NCBI GenBank assembly: GCA_029204225.1 | Contig: CM055093.1 | Span: forward strand, 6,182,933-6,246,932 | Direction of reading: 5' to 3' | Length of the DNA: 64,000 nucleotides | DNA from: Diphasiastrum complanatum | Taxonomy: Eukaryota > Streptophyta > Lycopodiopsida > Lycopodiales > Lycopodiaceae | Shown: one piece after another, positions 1 to 10,810 of the stretch | Layout of the letters: each line of letters begins with the position of its first letter | Position numbering within the stretch: the stretch's first letter is position 1 | The notes under the pieces: model-generated | What the model was told of the DNA's origin: nothing | Databases searched by the model: none | The model's input: the letters and a program-made list of their open reading frames with translations, nothing else | Program-made: the position numbers and the translations under genes

Positions 1-189
1 CCTTGTGCCCCACCTCTCCTGAATGACCTCTGCATATGGGCCGACTATGGAATAAAGGGGGTTCAAGGAAACTTCTAACTCTTATCTTCACCATTAGCTT
101 GAGACTGAAAAAGGAAAAGCCTCTATAGATTTTTCTGAGACTTCCAAATTTTTCTAAGACTTCCATGCAATGAGCTTACTTGTAGTAAA

Positions 190-1044
190 TGAACACTGAA
201 CACAAAAGAAAAGATGACGTCTTTTCCATGCCATAAGGCATATAAGACCTCAGATAACATGGAACCCAAATGGATCAATGTCGTCAAGAAAACTAAACTA
301 AAACAAACTAGCTAACTAAGAAGAAAATTTTTATTGCTAAGATAATATGGTATGAACACCACTTACGGTTTCAACTGGAGATCTCTTCATATACTTTGAT
401 TCAATCTCATTAATAGTAGTAGGTTTACGATCTACAAATCTGATAATGCCATCATGATAGATAAGTCGTTCTCCAGTTGCTAGAGCTTCCCATCTTGCCT
501 TGTTTTGTTCTTGCACCTGGATGAGAGTAAGGTCTTCATCCACATAAATTTTGGTATCTTGCAGCTTCGGTCTTGGCGCCAACACTTCACGACGGTGAGA
601 CATTGAGGTGAAGCATATGACAAGAGTATCTAGATCCTTCTTAGGCCGCCAACCAATTTCCATGAAGAATAGCATTAGTCGAACCTTTAAGTAAATCTGC
701 TGATGATTGGATAGCCGTGTATGATGTCGTTCCACTTGAGTTTTGAGCTGCTGAATTTTAGTTGAGGTAGTTATTTTTAAAGACACTTCATTTTTTATAA
801 CTGCAACTTCTTTCCTAAGTTCTTCAATGGATGTGTCCAGCTTCCAGAAATGCATTTGCACAGCTAGAATCATAGATTCGTGAGAAGCGAGTCCTTGGTG
901 GTTTTCAAATGTTAGAATGAACTTGATCCCACACGAATAACATAGATCATGAAGGATGGAGGCAAAGAGAAGGTGGATCTGGCTAAGAGGAAAACGTGGA
1001 AGCAATGTTGGGAATGGAAGCTGGTTGAAAATTAGGGGCACCAA
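190..1044 (-). mobile_element. LINE remnant: ORF1 C-terminal part joined to 3' tail
   Basis: The minus-strand ORF at 337-1044 has a heptad-like stretch (LRKEVAVIKNEVSLK) and a C-terminal block (IYVDEDLTLIQVQEQNKARW, then LIYHDGIIRFVD). The block matches the end of LINE ORF1 at 8718-9620 (IYMDDDLTYIQVEERRKAF, VIYRDGRVRFLD). Directly 3' (lower coordinates, about 205-260) lies the LINE-family tail with the stem-loop ATGCC-TTAT-GGCAT. No endonuclease or reverse transcriptase lies between, so this is an internally deleted copy. The hydrophobic start of the ORF is probably read-in sequence, not LINE. Confidence 0.7.
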
Positions 1045-1429
1045 CCCCTGCGCGACAAGGCAATTTCCAATCTATAGAAGGGCAATGGGCATTAGGCTAG
1101 GGCCAGCGATGGATCACAAAATAGCCAACCAATGCTCAATGTTGGAATTAGGGGCAGGCTAGGACAACGCGAGGTTTAGGAGCACTTGAACTGGTCGCAA
1201 CTACGGCTACAACTAGTCGTAGCTGATCAACAGCAGGGCACAGCCATGGCAGCAGCTATCGGGCCACAATAGGTGATGGGGTGCTCAGCGAGCTACAGCA
1301 GCACTAGTGCTCCATCATATATATTAAAGATAATTTAAAGAGAGAATGTAAGGTGTTGCTAGCCCACCCTACTCTCCCTATGTCACACCTAGACCCTACT
1401 CTTTCCTTATTCATACATATAATACATAT
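1045..1429. other. No gene recognised
   Basis: GC-moderate sequence between LINE debris and the CA-rich repeat. Nothing with a protein or RNA signature was seen on either strand. Confidence 0.5.
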
Positions 1430-1457
1430 GCACACACATACAAGCTTATTTTTTGAC

Positions 1458-1499
<42 letters not shown>

Positions 1500-1566
1500 T
1501 ACACATATACACACACATACACATATACATACACATACACACATACATATACACATCCACATATAC

Positions 1567-1607
<41 letters not shown>

Positions 1608-2035
1608 CACATACACACATACACATATACATATATACACGCATACACATATACATACACACATGCACACACACATATATACACGCATACACATACACAT
1701 ACATATATATACATACACGTACACAAACATACAATACACATACACATACAAACAAACATACATACACATACACAAGCACATACATATACACATACATACA
1801 CATACACATATACATACATACACATACATATATTTATACATATACATACACACATACACATAAACATACACACACATTATTTATACATATACATACACAC
1901 ATACACATAAACATACACACACATACATACACATATACATACACATGCACATACATACACATACACATGCACATACATACACATACACATGCACACAGAC
2001 ACATATACATACATATACACATACACATACACATC
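1430..2035. repeat. Compound (CA)n / (TACA)n microsatellite
   Basis: About 600 bp of CA, TACA and CATA units with occasional interruptions. All six frames stay open over parts of it and give low-complexity Thr-His, Tyr-Ile or Cys-Val ORFs, which are products of the repeat and not genes. Confidence 0.95.
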
Positions 2036-2060
2036 ATCGGCCGCCCGCCATCAACGGGCA

Positions 2061-3240
<1,180 letters not shown>

Positions 3241-3329
3241 AGCTTGTTGAGAAGTCATGTCATCATTGTGCTCATCATTGTTTTGAGTCTAGATTTGGTT
3301 GTGGTCGTCGTTTGAAAAAAAAGGAGGTC

Positions 3330-5396
3330 AAATGAAGCTGTGTGTTTGGAGTACTCTGATGAGAAGGCTAAGGATCCTGCAGTAATAAAAGTATCACTCC
3401 TATCATAAGTGCAACACAAGAATTCTCATATAAAACAAGTGAACGCAAAGTGACTAGCGTATCTCGGAACACACAAATTTCCCACGAAGTTCATAGCAGG
3501 CTGGACATATGAAAATAAGGTGCTCCTCAGTCTCCACCTCGCCTAGGAAACATAGCTGGCAATTCCTATCCTCTAGCGGGGGGGTACCCTAAAAACGTCC
3601 AGTCTCAATCCCAAGTTGACGTGAGGAAACATGGAATTGACTTAGTAAGAATCTGAAACCATGTGATACCCAAAATGCAAGTAGTGTGGTAGAATTGGGA
3701 TTGACCCACCTCAAATGACCCTACCAAGCTCGATCAAGATAAGTTCTATAGACAATGCGTCGAATGTAATCATGGGTACTTGAAGGAAAGGGCTATGATA
3801 GAGATGCCAAATGTGTGAAGGAGGTGAGATCCCTGAAAGAACCAAGTCAACTGATAGCCCAGATTATATAAATGCTAAGATGAGATGCGAGCAGCCTGTG
3901 TATATCTTAGAAGCCTAGAACTCCCTAACACGATGGATGTAACTGATGAGTTGGAGTATGGCATCAAGATACATGGGCCGAACTACAAACTCAGCAAGGA
4001 TGATCTAGTGTGGAACTAAGGCTTAGCTCGTATCATATGTGAAAGCATAGTGATATGGAGTTGTGAGATACTGGCCGAATCAGATAAAGTAACACTAGTG
4101 CACCATGTTGCTACTGCATATAACATTGTAGGGGAAATAGTGATGTCAAAAAGCCGACACTTACTCAGAGCATTTCGAATAAACTTACAAAAACAAAGTC
4201 TCTCCAACTAGACAAGGGAAGCATGATCTTTGGGGAAGCCTAGAGAAGTTGCTTGTCTCATGCCAAATATAGGACTAGTAAAGAGTATGCCTAAGTAAGT
4301 GTCAGATGAAACAATCTCCAATGTTTGGCTGTCAAAAAGGCATTCATGTCTCTGCATAATGCTCTTGGAAGTATTGAAGACCCTCACTTTGGTCTTTCCA
4401 ATGTTAAGCCCTAGGCCCCATCTAAAATAGAAGTCATGAAGGCAATCAAATTGTCGCTGAAGGTGCTCTCTGGTAGGTGAAACTAGAATCACATCTTCTG
4501 CATAAGAATCATGAACTTACCACCAACTAAAGAATAGTACCATATAACTTTGAGACAATGTGCCCAATCATGATAGTGCGATCCATTTTTGTGAGTAAGG
4601 TGGATGATATTAGTACACTAGGGTGAAGGGAAACCAAAGACAACAACTCAATTTAGTAAAATAGGTAGGATAGGTGAGAGTATGTCTGCACTTTGCAGCA
4701 TGGATCAACAATTTTGACTCAAGGTGCTCTATATCTCTAGAGCAGTGAGTCTTCATTTGGCTGCTAGGACCATGTCAAAAGTGAAGAAGATGAACTCACA
4801 TGCCCGGGAAAAAATGGATGGGTGAGTCAGTGGGTATATATAATGAAGTAGCATACATAGAGAGTCAACAAGGCGTTTCTCTTCCCATACTTCATAGGCC
4901 CGCTTTTTACAATAGAGTGTACGATGGAAGGATCGGCAAGCAGTATGAAGAACAAGTGGCTCATGTAGGCAAGCGTGCATGGCCAATGCAAAGATGTAAG
5001 GAACGAGACTCATCATCAAACCAAAGAGGCCGAATAGGATGAGATAACTTGGTGGTATCGACCTATCTTGAGGCGGTCCTAGCGTTAAGTCATCAATAAG
5101 AAGTACATATCCACAATCTATAAATCTAACAATGATTATGGAAAGGTCAACATATGAGAAACCAATGCCCTCCACAACGGAAGAGGACTCTGGAGGAAAG
5201 TAGCAAGCTGCAATAAACAAGTCCCTGTCCAATGCAATATCCTGTTTTGAAATGTGAACCCATATTGAAGGTGCTCATCATGCTTGATGAACTCCATGAC
5301 CGGATGCATTGACTCTCTATATAAGCATGCAACTCCACCTAAGCCTCTACCACTCGCGGATCTCGCCTCTGTCCAATATACCGAATCGCACCATCG
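3330..5396 (-). mobile_element. Degenerate LINE copy 2, joined head-to-tail to copy 1
   Basis: The following can be read 5' to 3' on the minus strand: an endonuclease fragment (SASGRGLGGVACLYRESMHP, then DRDLFIAACYFPPESSS) at about 5100-5395, a linker piece at 4753-4900, an RT fragment (GLNIGKTKVRVFNTSKSIMQ) at 4208-4492, thumb sequence at 4016-4207, and the zf-RVT end near 3480-3600. Frames change several times, so it is dead. Its 5' end is cut inside the endonuclease and continues without a gap from the 3' end of LINE copy 1 at about 5396. Confidence 0.8.
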
Positions 5397-8300
5397 GGAA
5401 TCCTCATAAGCTATGAGCGATCGTAAGGTGACAGGTGTGTCTCGAAACAAACAGTGGTATCTCCCTCTGATCTCGTAATATACCGGGCACCTAAAGATAA
5501 AGTGCTCCTCTGACTCCACCTTCTCTAAAGAGCATAACTGGCAAATCCGCTCCTCTCTCGGGGTACCCTGGAATCTACCAGTCTCAATAGCCAACTGATG
5601 TGATGATACACGGAGCTGTCCCAATGTAAATCTGAGGCAATGTGATAGTCTCGAGTCCAAATAATGCGGCAAGACCGGGACCCCTGCTATGTCAAGCTCA
5701 ATAAAATGAGTCCAGTAGTAGCCGGGTTTCACCCCAAGCTGTCGCCCCCAAGTGCGGTCGAGATATGCCCGATATAAGATGCGCCTGATATACTGATGAG
5801 TACCTGAGGGGAGCTCTGTAATGGAGATACCAAATGACTCAAGGAGGAAATGGGATGCCTGAGAGAACCACGATAGTCGATAGCCCTGGTCATGAAGAAA
5901 GTGTGAGGAGACCAGTGCTGTCTGTGTATATCTCATATCCTCATTGGGCAGAGCCTGGATTCTCTGAATGTATGTGATAAGCTGGAACGCGGCATATATC
6001 TGAATGGGTGGAACGGCAAACTCTACAAGAAGGATCTCATGTGGAACCGAGGGCTTCGCTCGAATCATACGGGCTAACATGGTGGTCTGCAATCGTGAAA
6101 TGCTGGCCCAGTGTGATGAAGGGAGGCCGGTGCACCATGTCTCTGCTGCATATAAGGCTGTGGGGGTGACAATAGTATCAAAGAGTCTACACTTACTGCG
6201 AACATCTCGGATGAGCTTCCTGAAACAGAACCGCTCAAGCTGAACAAGAGAGGAATGCCCCTTCCCAAGTCGGGTGGTGGCAGCTTGCCGCATGCTGAAG
6301 GTAGGACTAGAGAAGAGTATCCCCAAATAGGTATAAGAGGAAACTACCTCTAAGGCCTGTCCATCTAAGATGAGCTCCTGGCGCTGCATGAAGGCTCGAG
6401 AAGTGTTGAAGACCATAACCTTGGTCTTCGCAGTGTTCACCCCCAACCCCCATCTGGTACAAAATCCCTGTAAACAATCCAGCTGCCTCTACAAACCCTC
6501 TCTGGTCGGGGATACTAGTACTACATCATCCGCATAAAGGAGAATAGCAATCATAATGGTGCCAAGTCTACAGCCACCCCCGCCACACTGTGAGATGACT
6601 CGCTCTAACTCATCAATATACAATTCAAAGAGAACCGGTGAAAGAGAGCACCCCTGTTTCACCCCAATGGTGCTCCAAATGTGATCAGATAAGCCACTGC
6701 TATGTCGGAAACATCCCAAGACCTTCTCATAAAGAGCCATCACTGCTAAAACAATATCTGTGGAGAAACCAAGGTCACGAAGTCTCTGAATGAGCAGGGA
6801 GCGTGGTACAGAATCGAAGGCCTTCCTGAAATCTACAAAACAGCAGTAAACCCTCTCTTTCCTGTACTTAGCTTCCTCGATCAAGGCTCGAAGTGTAAAA
6901 ATATGGTCAGTGGTAGAATAATGAGATCGGAAACCTGCCCGCCCCAATGCATGTAATCTCCGAGCTTCCGCCTCTGAACTCACTGCAGACTGGAGTATGG
7001 TAACATAGAGCTTCGTGAGAACATGTCCGATCATGATAGTGCGGTAATTACCAGGGATCATGGGATCACCATTTTTATGAATAGGGTGGATGATGTTGGT
7101 GCACCAGGATGAGGGGAAACCAGAGACAACGGCGGAATTGAGGAGAGTGGCTAGTGTGGGAGCAAGGAGGTCGGAAGCATGGGTTAGGAGTTCAGATTCA
7201 AGGTCTTCGATATCTCTTGCTTTATGGGACTTCATTCTCTTGATGGCCGTAAGTACCATGTCAGATGTGAAGAAGGTGAACTCAGAGGGGCGTGGGGAGA
7301 TAGAGATGGGTGCGTCAGTGGGTATGGTATATAGTTTGGTAGCGTATTCGGTCCATATGCGAAGGTCATCCAGGAGGGGTGGTGGAGCACGAGGGATAAA
7401 CTCACGCCAAAAGGCGCCTGAAGAGGAACTGAAGAGAAGATCAACAAGACGCGTTCCTTCGAAGTCATCATATATATGCTTTTTTCGGCGGAGTGTGCGA
7501 CGGTAAGAGCGCCTGGCGGAGTGGAGGAGATGAGGATCGTGAGTGCGGGCATGGGTGACAAGCTGACGAAGAGAGCGACATTCAACATCATACCACGGGG
7601 GGTGTGGGGGTCGTATCGATGAGGAGCGGGTGCCTCTGCTTTTATGGGGTTTAGATGGAAAAGCAAGGGAAGCAGCGGTATGAAGAGAAGTGCTAAGAAA
7701 GGCAGCTTGAGTCTCGACTGTACTATCGCGAGGGAAGGAATGGAGCAATGAGGTTAGGAACTCCTGGTAAACTGGTGTAAAGAGAGAACTGAATGTATAC
7801 TTGGGTGCCCGTGTAAGCAGGGGGTGTGAGGATGGTTGGGGAGGTGGGAGGCGGCCGATAGCGAAGGAGAGAAAGGAATGATCAGAGAGAGTGGTGGGAG
7901 ATACATGAAAATCAGATATGAGAGGTATGGAAGATGGTGATCCCATGAGATAATCCACAACACTATGTCCACCACTGTGAGGGTGACAAGTATAACTGCC
8001 AGATTTTGGCCAACAAGTTAGGCCATTGTAAATGGCTAACTCATGGGCCTCTCCAAACTGCAATAAATGCTCACCGTAAGGGGTAGTAGGTCCCAAGCTG
8101 TCCTCTGAAATCCTGGTAACTCCCATATCATCGCTGTCAAGGGCATGAACGCGGAGCTGGTCGGTGATGTCATAGAACTCTGACTGTCGTGAAGAGGTTC
8201 GGGCATTAAAATCTCCAGTGAGGAGAATATGCCCCCGCTCTGCGAATCTGATGATATCAGGCGATAAATCAAGGTAGGGTGAACCTGTGCCCTCAGCAAA

Positions 8301-8717
8301 GGACGAAGACTCTGGAGGAAAATAACAGGCCGCCACAAAGAGATCCCTGTCCAATCCAATATCCTGCCCAGAAATATGAATCCATATATACCGTGCATGC
8401 TCGTCGTGTCTGATGAACTCAATGCTCGGATGAAGAGACTCTCTGTATAAACATGCAACACCTCCGGATCCACGACCGCTAGCTGATCTAGTCTCAAGTC
8501 TGTACACGGAATCCCATCTGTATCCTGGAAAAATAGGTAATCCTCTCTCCTGACTCTCATGAGTCTCCATAAAGAGCAGCAAATCTCTGTCAGTGATGAA
8601 ATCGATCAAGTCGCCAGCAATGGAGGATGAGTGTAAACCATCACAGTTCCATACTCCAATCCGGAGATGGTGTGGGTGGGGCCCCGGGGCACTCCCAAAC
8701 CCGGGGACCCCAAATCC
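5397..8717 (-). pseudogene. LINE ORF2: endonuclease-reverse transcriptase
   Basis: The product would nick target DNA and copy the element RNA at the nick. Seen in order: an endonuclease starting at IGVWNCDGL (about 8670), METHE, LLTGDFNA and SDHSFLSF (the last is the catalytic SDH); an RT with VDFRKAFDSV, GVKQGCSLSPVLFELYID and the active site LLYADDVVLVS at about 6510-6550; then a C-terminal CQLC...EEHFIFRC finger at about 5490-5560. The frame is open from directly after the ORF1 amber codon (8718-8720) to 6489, where a TAG replaces a CAG (copy 2 still has Gln there), and then open again to the fusion with copy 2. Length is about 1,100 codons, usual for L1-type ORF2. One base change separates it from an open frame, but the fused 3' end makes retrotransposition unlikely. 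Confidence 0.88.
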
Positions 8718-8720
8718 CTA
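8678..8720 (-). promoter_or_regulatory. Amber codon with GC hairpin between ORF1 and ORF2
   Basis: On the minus strand ORF1 ends TGC-TAG at 8720-8718 and ORF2 continues in the same frame with GGA-TTT. Six bases after the TAG a stem begins: GGGG-T-CCCC-GGG (8711-8700) can pair with CCCCGGGGCCCC (about 8689-8678) around a loop of about 10 nt. A single stop, short spacer and strong downstream structure is the layout of known readthrough sites such as the UAG of gammaretroviral gag-pol. Function here is inferred. Reinitiation, or a plain stop, are alternatives. Confidence 0.45.
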
Positions 8721-10166
8721 GCACTGGAAGCTGCTAGGTGCGCTGTCAAGAAAACGCACTCGTCCATCTCGGTAAATGACTCGTCTACCAGACTCACGGG
8801 CTGCCTGAAAGGCCTTACGCCTCTCCTCTACCTGGATATATGTGAGGTCGTCGTCCATGTAGATAGTGGTACCACGTAGCTTAACTCTGCACCGCAAAGC
8901 ATCTCGACGACTCTCGAGGGAGGTGAAACGAAGAATGAGTGTGGCTGCATCTCTAGTGGTCCTCCATGCAGTGTCTAACCCCTCTGTCTTGTGCCCGAGA
9001 GTGATGTCGAGAAAGCGTTTAGCTTCAGCCAATGGATCCTGTGTATCTAGAACTCCACGAACTCTAATATTGTTAGATTTTTGGTCTCGAGATTTCTCTT
9101 CCGAGATGGTGGCTGAGATAATTGAGGAGATGGGAGCGCTGGGTTTGGTGCCCTTTTTCAAAACTGATGCCCAGGAAAGGGCCTCTTCGTGTTGCTTCTC
9201 AATCTTGGTTTCTAGCTCCCGTAGCATGTTGGTGGTGGATTCCGAAGCTGCGGCCTGTTTGATTCCGATGGATTGTTCGAGTGAGGCAACCTTGGACTGC
9301 AATAGCTTCTTCTCGTTGACCAAAGAAGTAACCGTTCCTTTCAGCTGTGAAATTTCATACCGCAAAGAATTGAAAATCTGCCTTGAATTGATCAATCTGC
9401 CAAGATGAGAAAAGTTCAATTGATTTAGAAGGCGTATACGGAATATTGGCTGTAGACTGTGGTGCCGTGAAGGAGGAAGAGTGAGCAATGGTAGGTGTGG
9501 GAAGAATAGGGTCAGAAGACAGAAGAGGAGCTGAATCAGGGGAGCAGCCATCAGAGAGGGGGGTGAGAGTTGTAGTAGGAGAGGGAGATGGGTCATCAAG
9601 GGGGTGAGGTGAAGTGGCAACGAGGGGGGGGGGCTGGAATGACAATGGGGTGAGGTGAGAGATCAGCGAGGGGGTGAGGTGAGGGATCAGCGAGGGGGTG
9701 AGGTGAGGGGGGTGACAAGGAGGGTTCAGCGAGGAGGATGGGTGAGGGGGTGACAGCTAGGAGATCAGGGAGGTCAGCGAGGGGGGGGGGATGGAGCAGC
9801 GAGGGGGGAAGAGGAAGGAACAGCGAGGGGGTTAGGGGAGGGAGCAGCGAGGGAAGGAGCAGCGAGGGGGCAAGAAGGAGCATCGAGGGAGGGGGCAGCG
9901 AGGGAAGGAGCAGCATTGAGGGAAGGGGCAGCAAGGGGGGAAGAAGGAGCAGCGAGGGAAGGAGCAACAGCGAGGGAAGGGGCAGCGAGGGGGGAAGGAG
10001 CAGCGAGGAGGCTACAGGAAGGGGCAGCGAGGGAAGGAGAGGGAGCAGCGAGGGGGTTAGGGGAAGGGGCAGCGAGGGGAGGTGAGTGGTGAGTGAGGGA
10101 GGTGAGTGAGGAGGTGGCTGGGGATCGTGCTGATCTACGAGCAGGGGCGCGAGGAGGAGCTGCCAT
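8718..10166 (-). pseudogene. LINE ORF1: RNA-binding protein
   Basis: This would be the nucleic-acid-binding partner of ORF2. The C-terminal part (8718 to about 9390) has a coiled coil (LRYEISQLKGTVTSLVNEKK, continuing for about four heptads), an RRM-like start (NNIRVRGVLDTQDPL) and a C-terminal block (TTIYMDDDLTYIQVEERRKA). The N-terminal part is Pro/Ser/Ala-rich and lies in other frames (9355-9645, 9596-9967 and 9774-10166), so frameshifts have accumulated. I take ATG at 10166 (MAAPPRAPARRSARSP) as the start because it is the first Met after the flanking microsatellite and leads into the LAAPS repeats. The ORF ends at TAG 8718. Confidence 0.75.
9640..10095. repeat. Minisatellite inside LINE ORF1 coding (LAAPS)n
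   Basis: Irregular tandem units of GGAGCAGCGAGGG and similar on the plus strand. Read on the minus strand they encode repeated LAAPSL/LAAPSP, a disordered N-terminal extension of ORF1. Variable unit lengths (for example 9-mers beside 15-mers) explain the frame breaks seen here. Confidence 0.8.
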
Positions 10167-10173
10167 GGAGCAG

Positions 10174-10177
10174 CGAG

Positions 10178-10232
<55 letters not shown>

Positions 10233-10400
10233 AGAAGAAGAAGAAGAAGTTATATTAATGTCTGTTGGGTGCCCAAGGGCACATAAGACAGAAGAAATAA
10301 GTACATCACGTAGAAGCACTGTCCATGTCAGATAACATAAAAGAACGCTAGTCTAAGTGGAAAAGAACAATATAGAAAGCTCTCTAGCTAGTCAGAAGAC
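10174..10400 (-). mobile_element. LINE 3'-end fragment with (GA)n(GAA)n tail
   Basis: Plus-strand (GA)n at 10174-10228, then (GAA)n to 10248, then a family tail whose stem-loop reads, on the minus strand, GTGCCC-TT-GGGCAC. Compared with the ATGCC/GGCAT stem of other copies, the outer A-T pair has become G-C on both sides. Only the 3' UTR is kept. Confidence 0.7.
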
Positions 10401-10409
10401 ATATCGAAC

Positions 10410-10410
<1 letters not shown>

Positions 10411-10444
<34 letters not shown>

Positions 10445-10610
10445 AAGAAAGAAAGAAAGCTTTATTAATGTCTTTTCCATGCCAAAAGGCATATAAGACT
10501 AATGAAGTACATGTCAAGTATGTGGCAACCATGGGAGCGTATAAAACGTCTCCAAAACTGTAATAAAGAAAACATCTAGTACAAACTAAAACTAGAGAGA
10601 GAGAGAGGTC
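10411..10610 (-). mobile_element. LINE 3'-end fragment with (GA)n(GAAA)n tail
   Basis: Plus-strand (GA)n then (GAAA)n at 10411-10456, followed by the tail with the stem ATGCC-TTTT-GGCAT (about 10468-10490) and about 100 bp of 3' UTR ending at a short (GA)n at 10595-10608. It lies about 40 bp beyond the donor site of transporter exon 5, so it sits in intron 5. Confidence 0.75.
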
Positions 10611-10650
10611 AGTACATTAATTCGTACTTAGGCTTGACAAAAGTGCTTAC

Positions 10651-10810
10651 CATACTTTGTTCCAACTCCTTGGCACTTAGCAGAAAACTCCAGTGTTTCT
10701 CTGACTGTCAACTCCCCGATGTGTAAGTCATACTGGCTGATATATGCAGATGTTTTCTGGGGTACAAACTCGCTCAGGCAATGTCCATTAAAAGTCACAT
10801 TACCACTAAC
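10651..10810 (-). CDS. PDR transporter exon 5
   Basis: 160 bp from acceptor CTGCAG|GTTAG to donor TATG|GTAAGC. It encodes [15 protein letters not shown] through [12 protein letters not shown] with the Q-loop. It ends in phase 1; the next exon is not found in the 10.6 kb to the left. Confidence 0.9.

Larger units (their letters stand above)
5397..10173 (-). mobile_element. Nearly full-length LINE (copy 1)
   Basis: Two-gene non-LTR retrotransposon of the plant L1-like type: ORF1 (coiled coil plus RNA-binding region) followed by ORF2 (endonuclease, reverse transcriptase, zf-RVT). Its 5' end abuts a (GA)n tract at 10174-10230, which is the 3' tail of the next LINE fragment. Its 3' UTR is missing, because the ORF2 end runs straight into the endonuclease of copy 2. 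The damage seen is one nonsense codon in ORF2 and frameshifts in the repeat-rich ORF1 start. Confidence 0.85.

Noticed and set aside
9738-10335. Plus-strand Gly/Ser/Arg-rich frames
   Set aside because: Antisense of the LINE ORF1 minisatellite; the minus strand carries the LINE coding direction.
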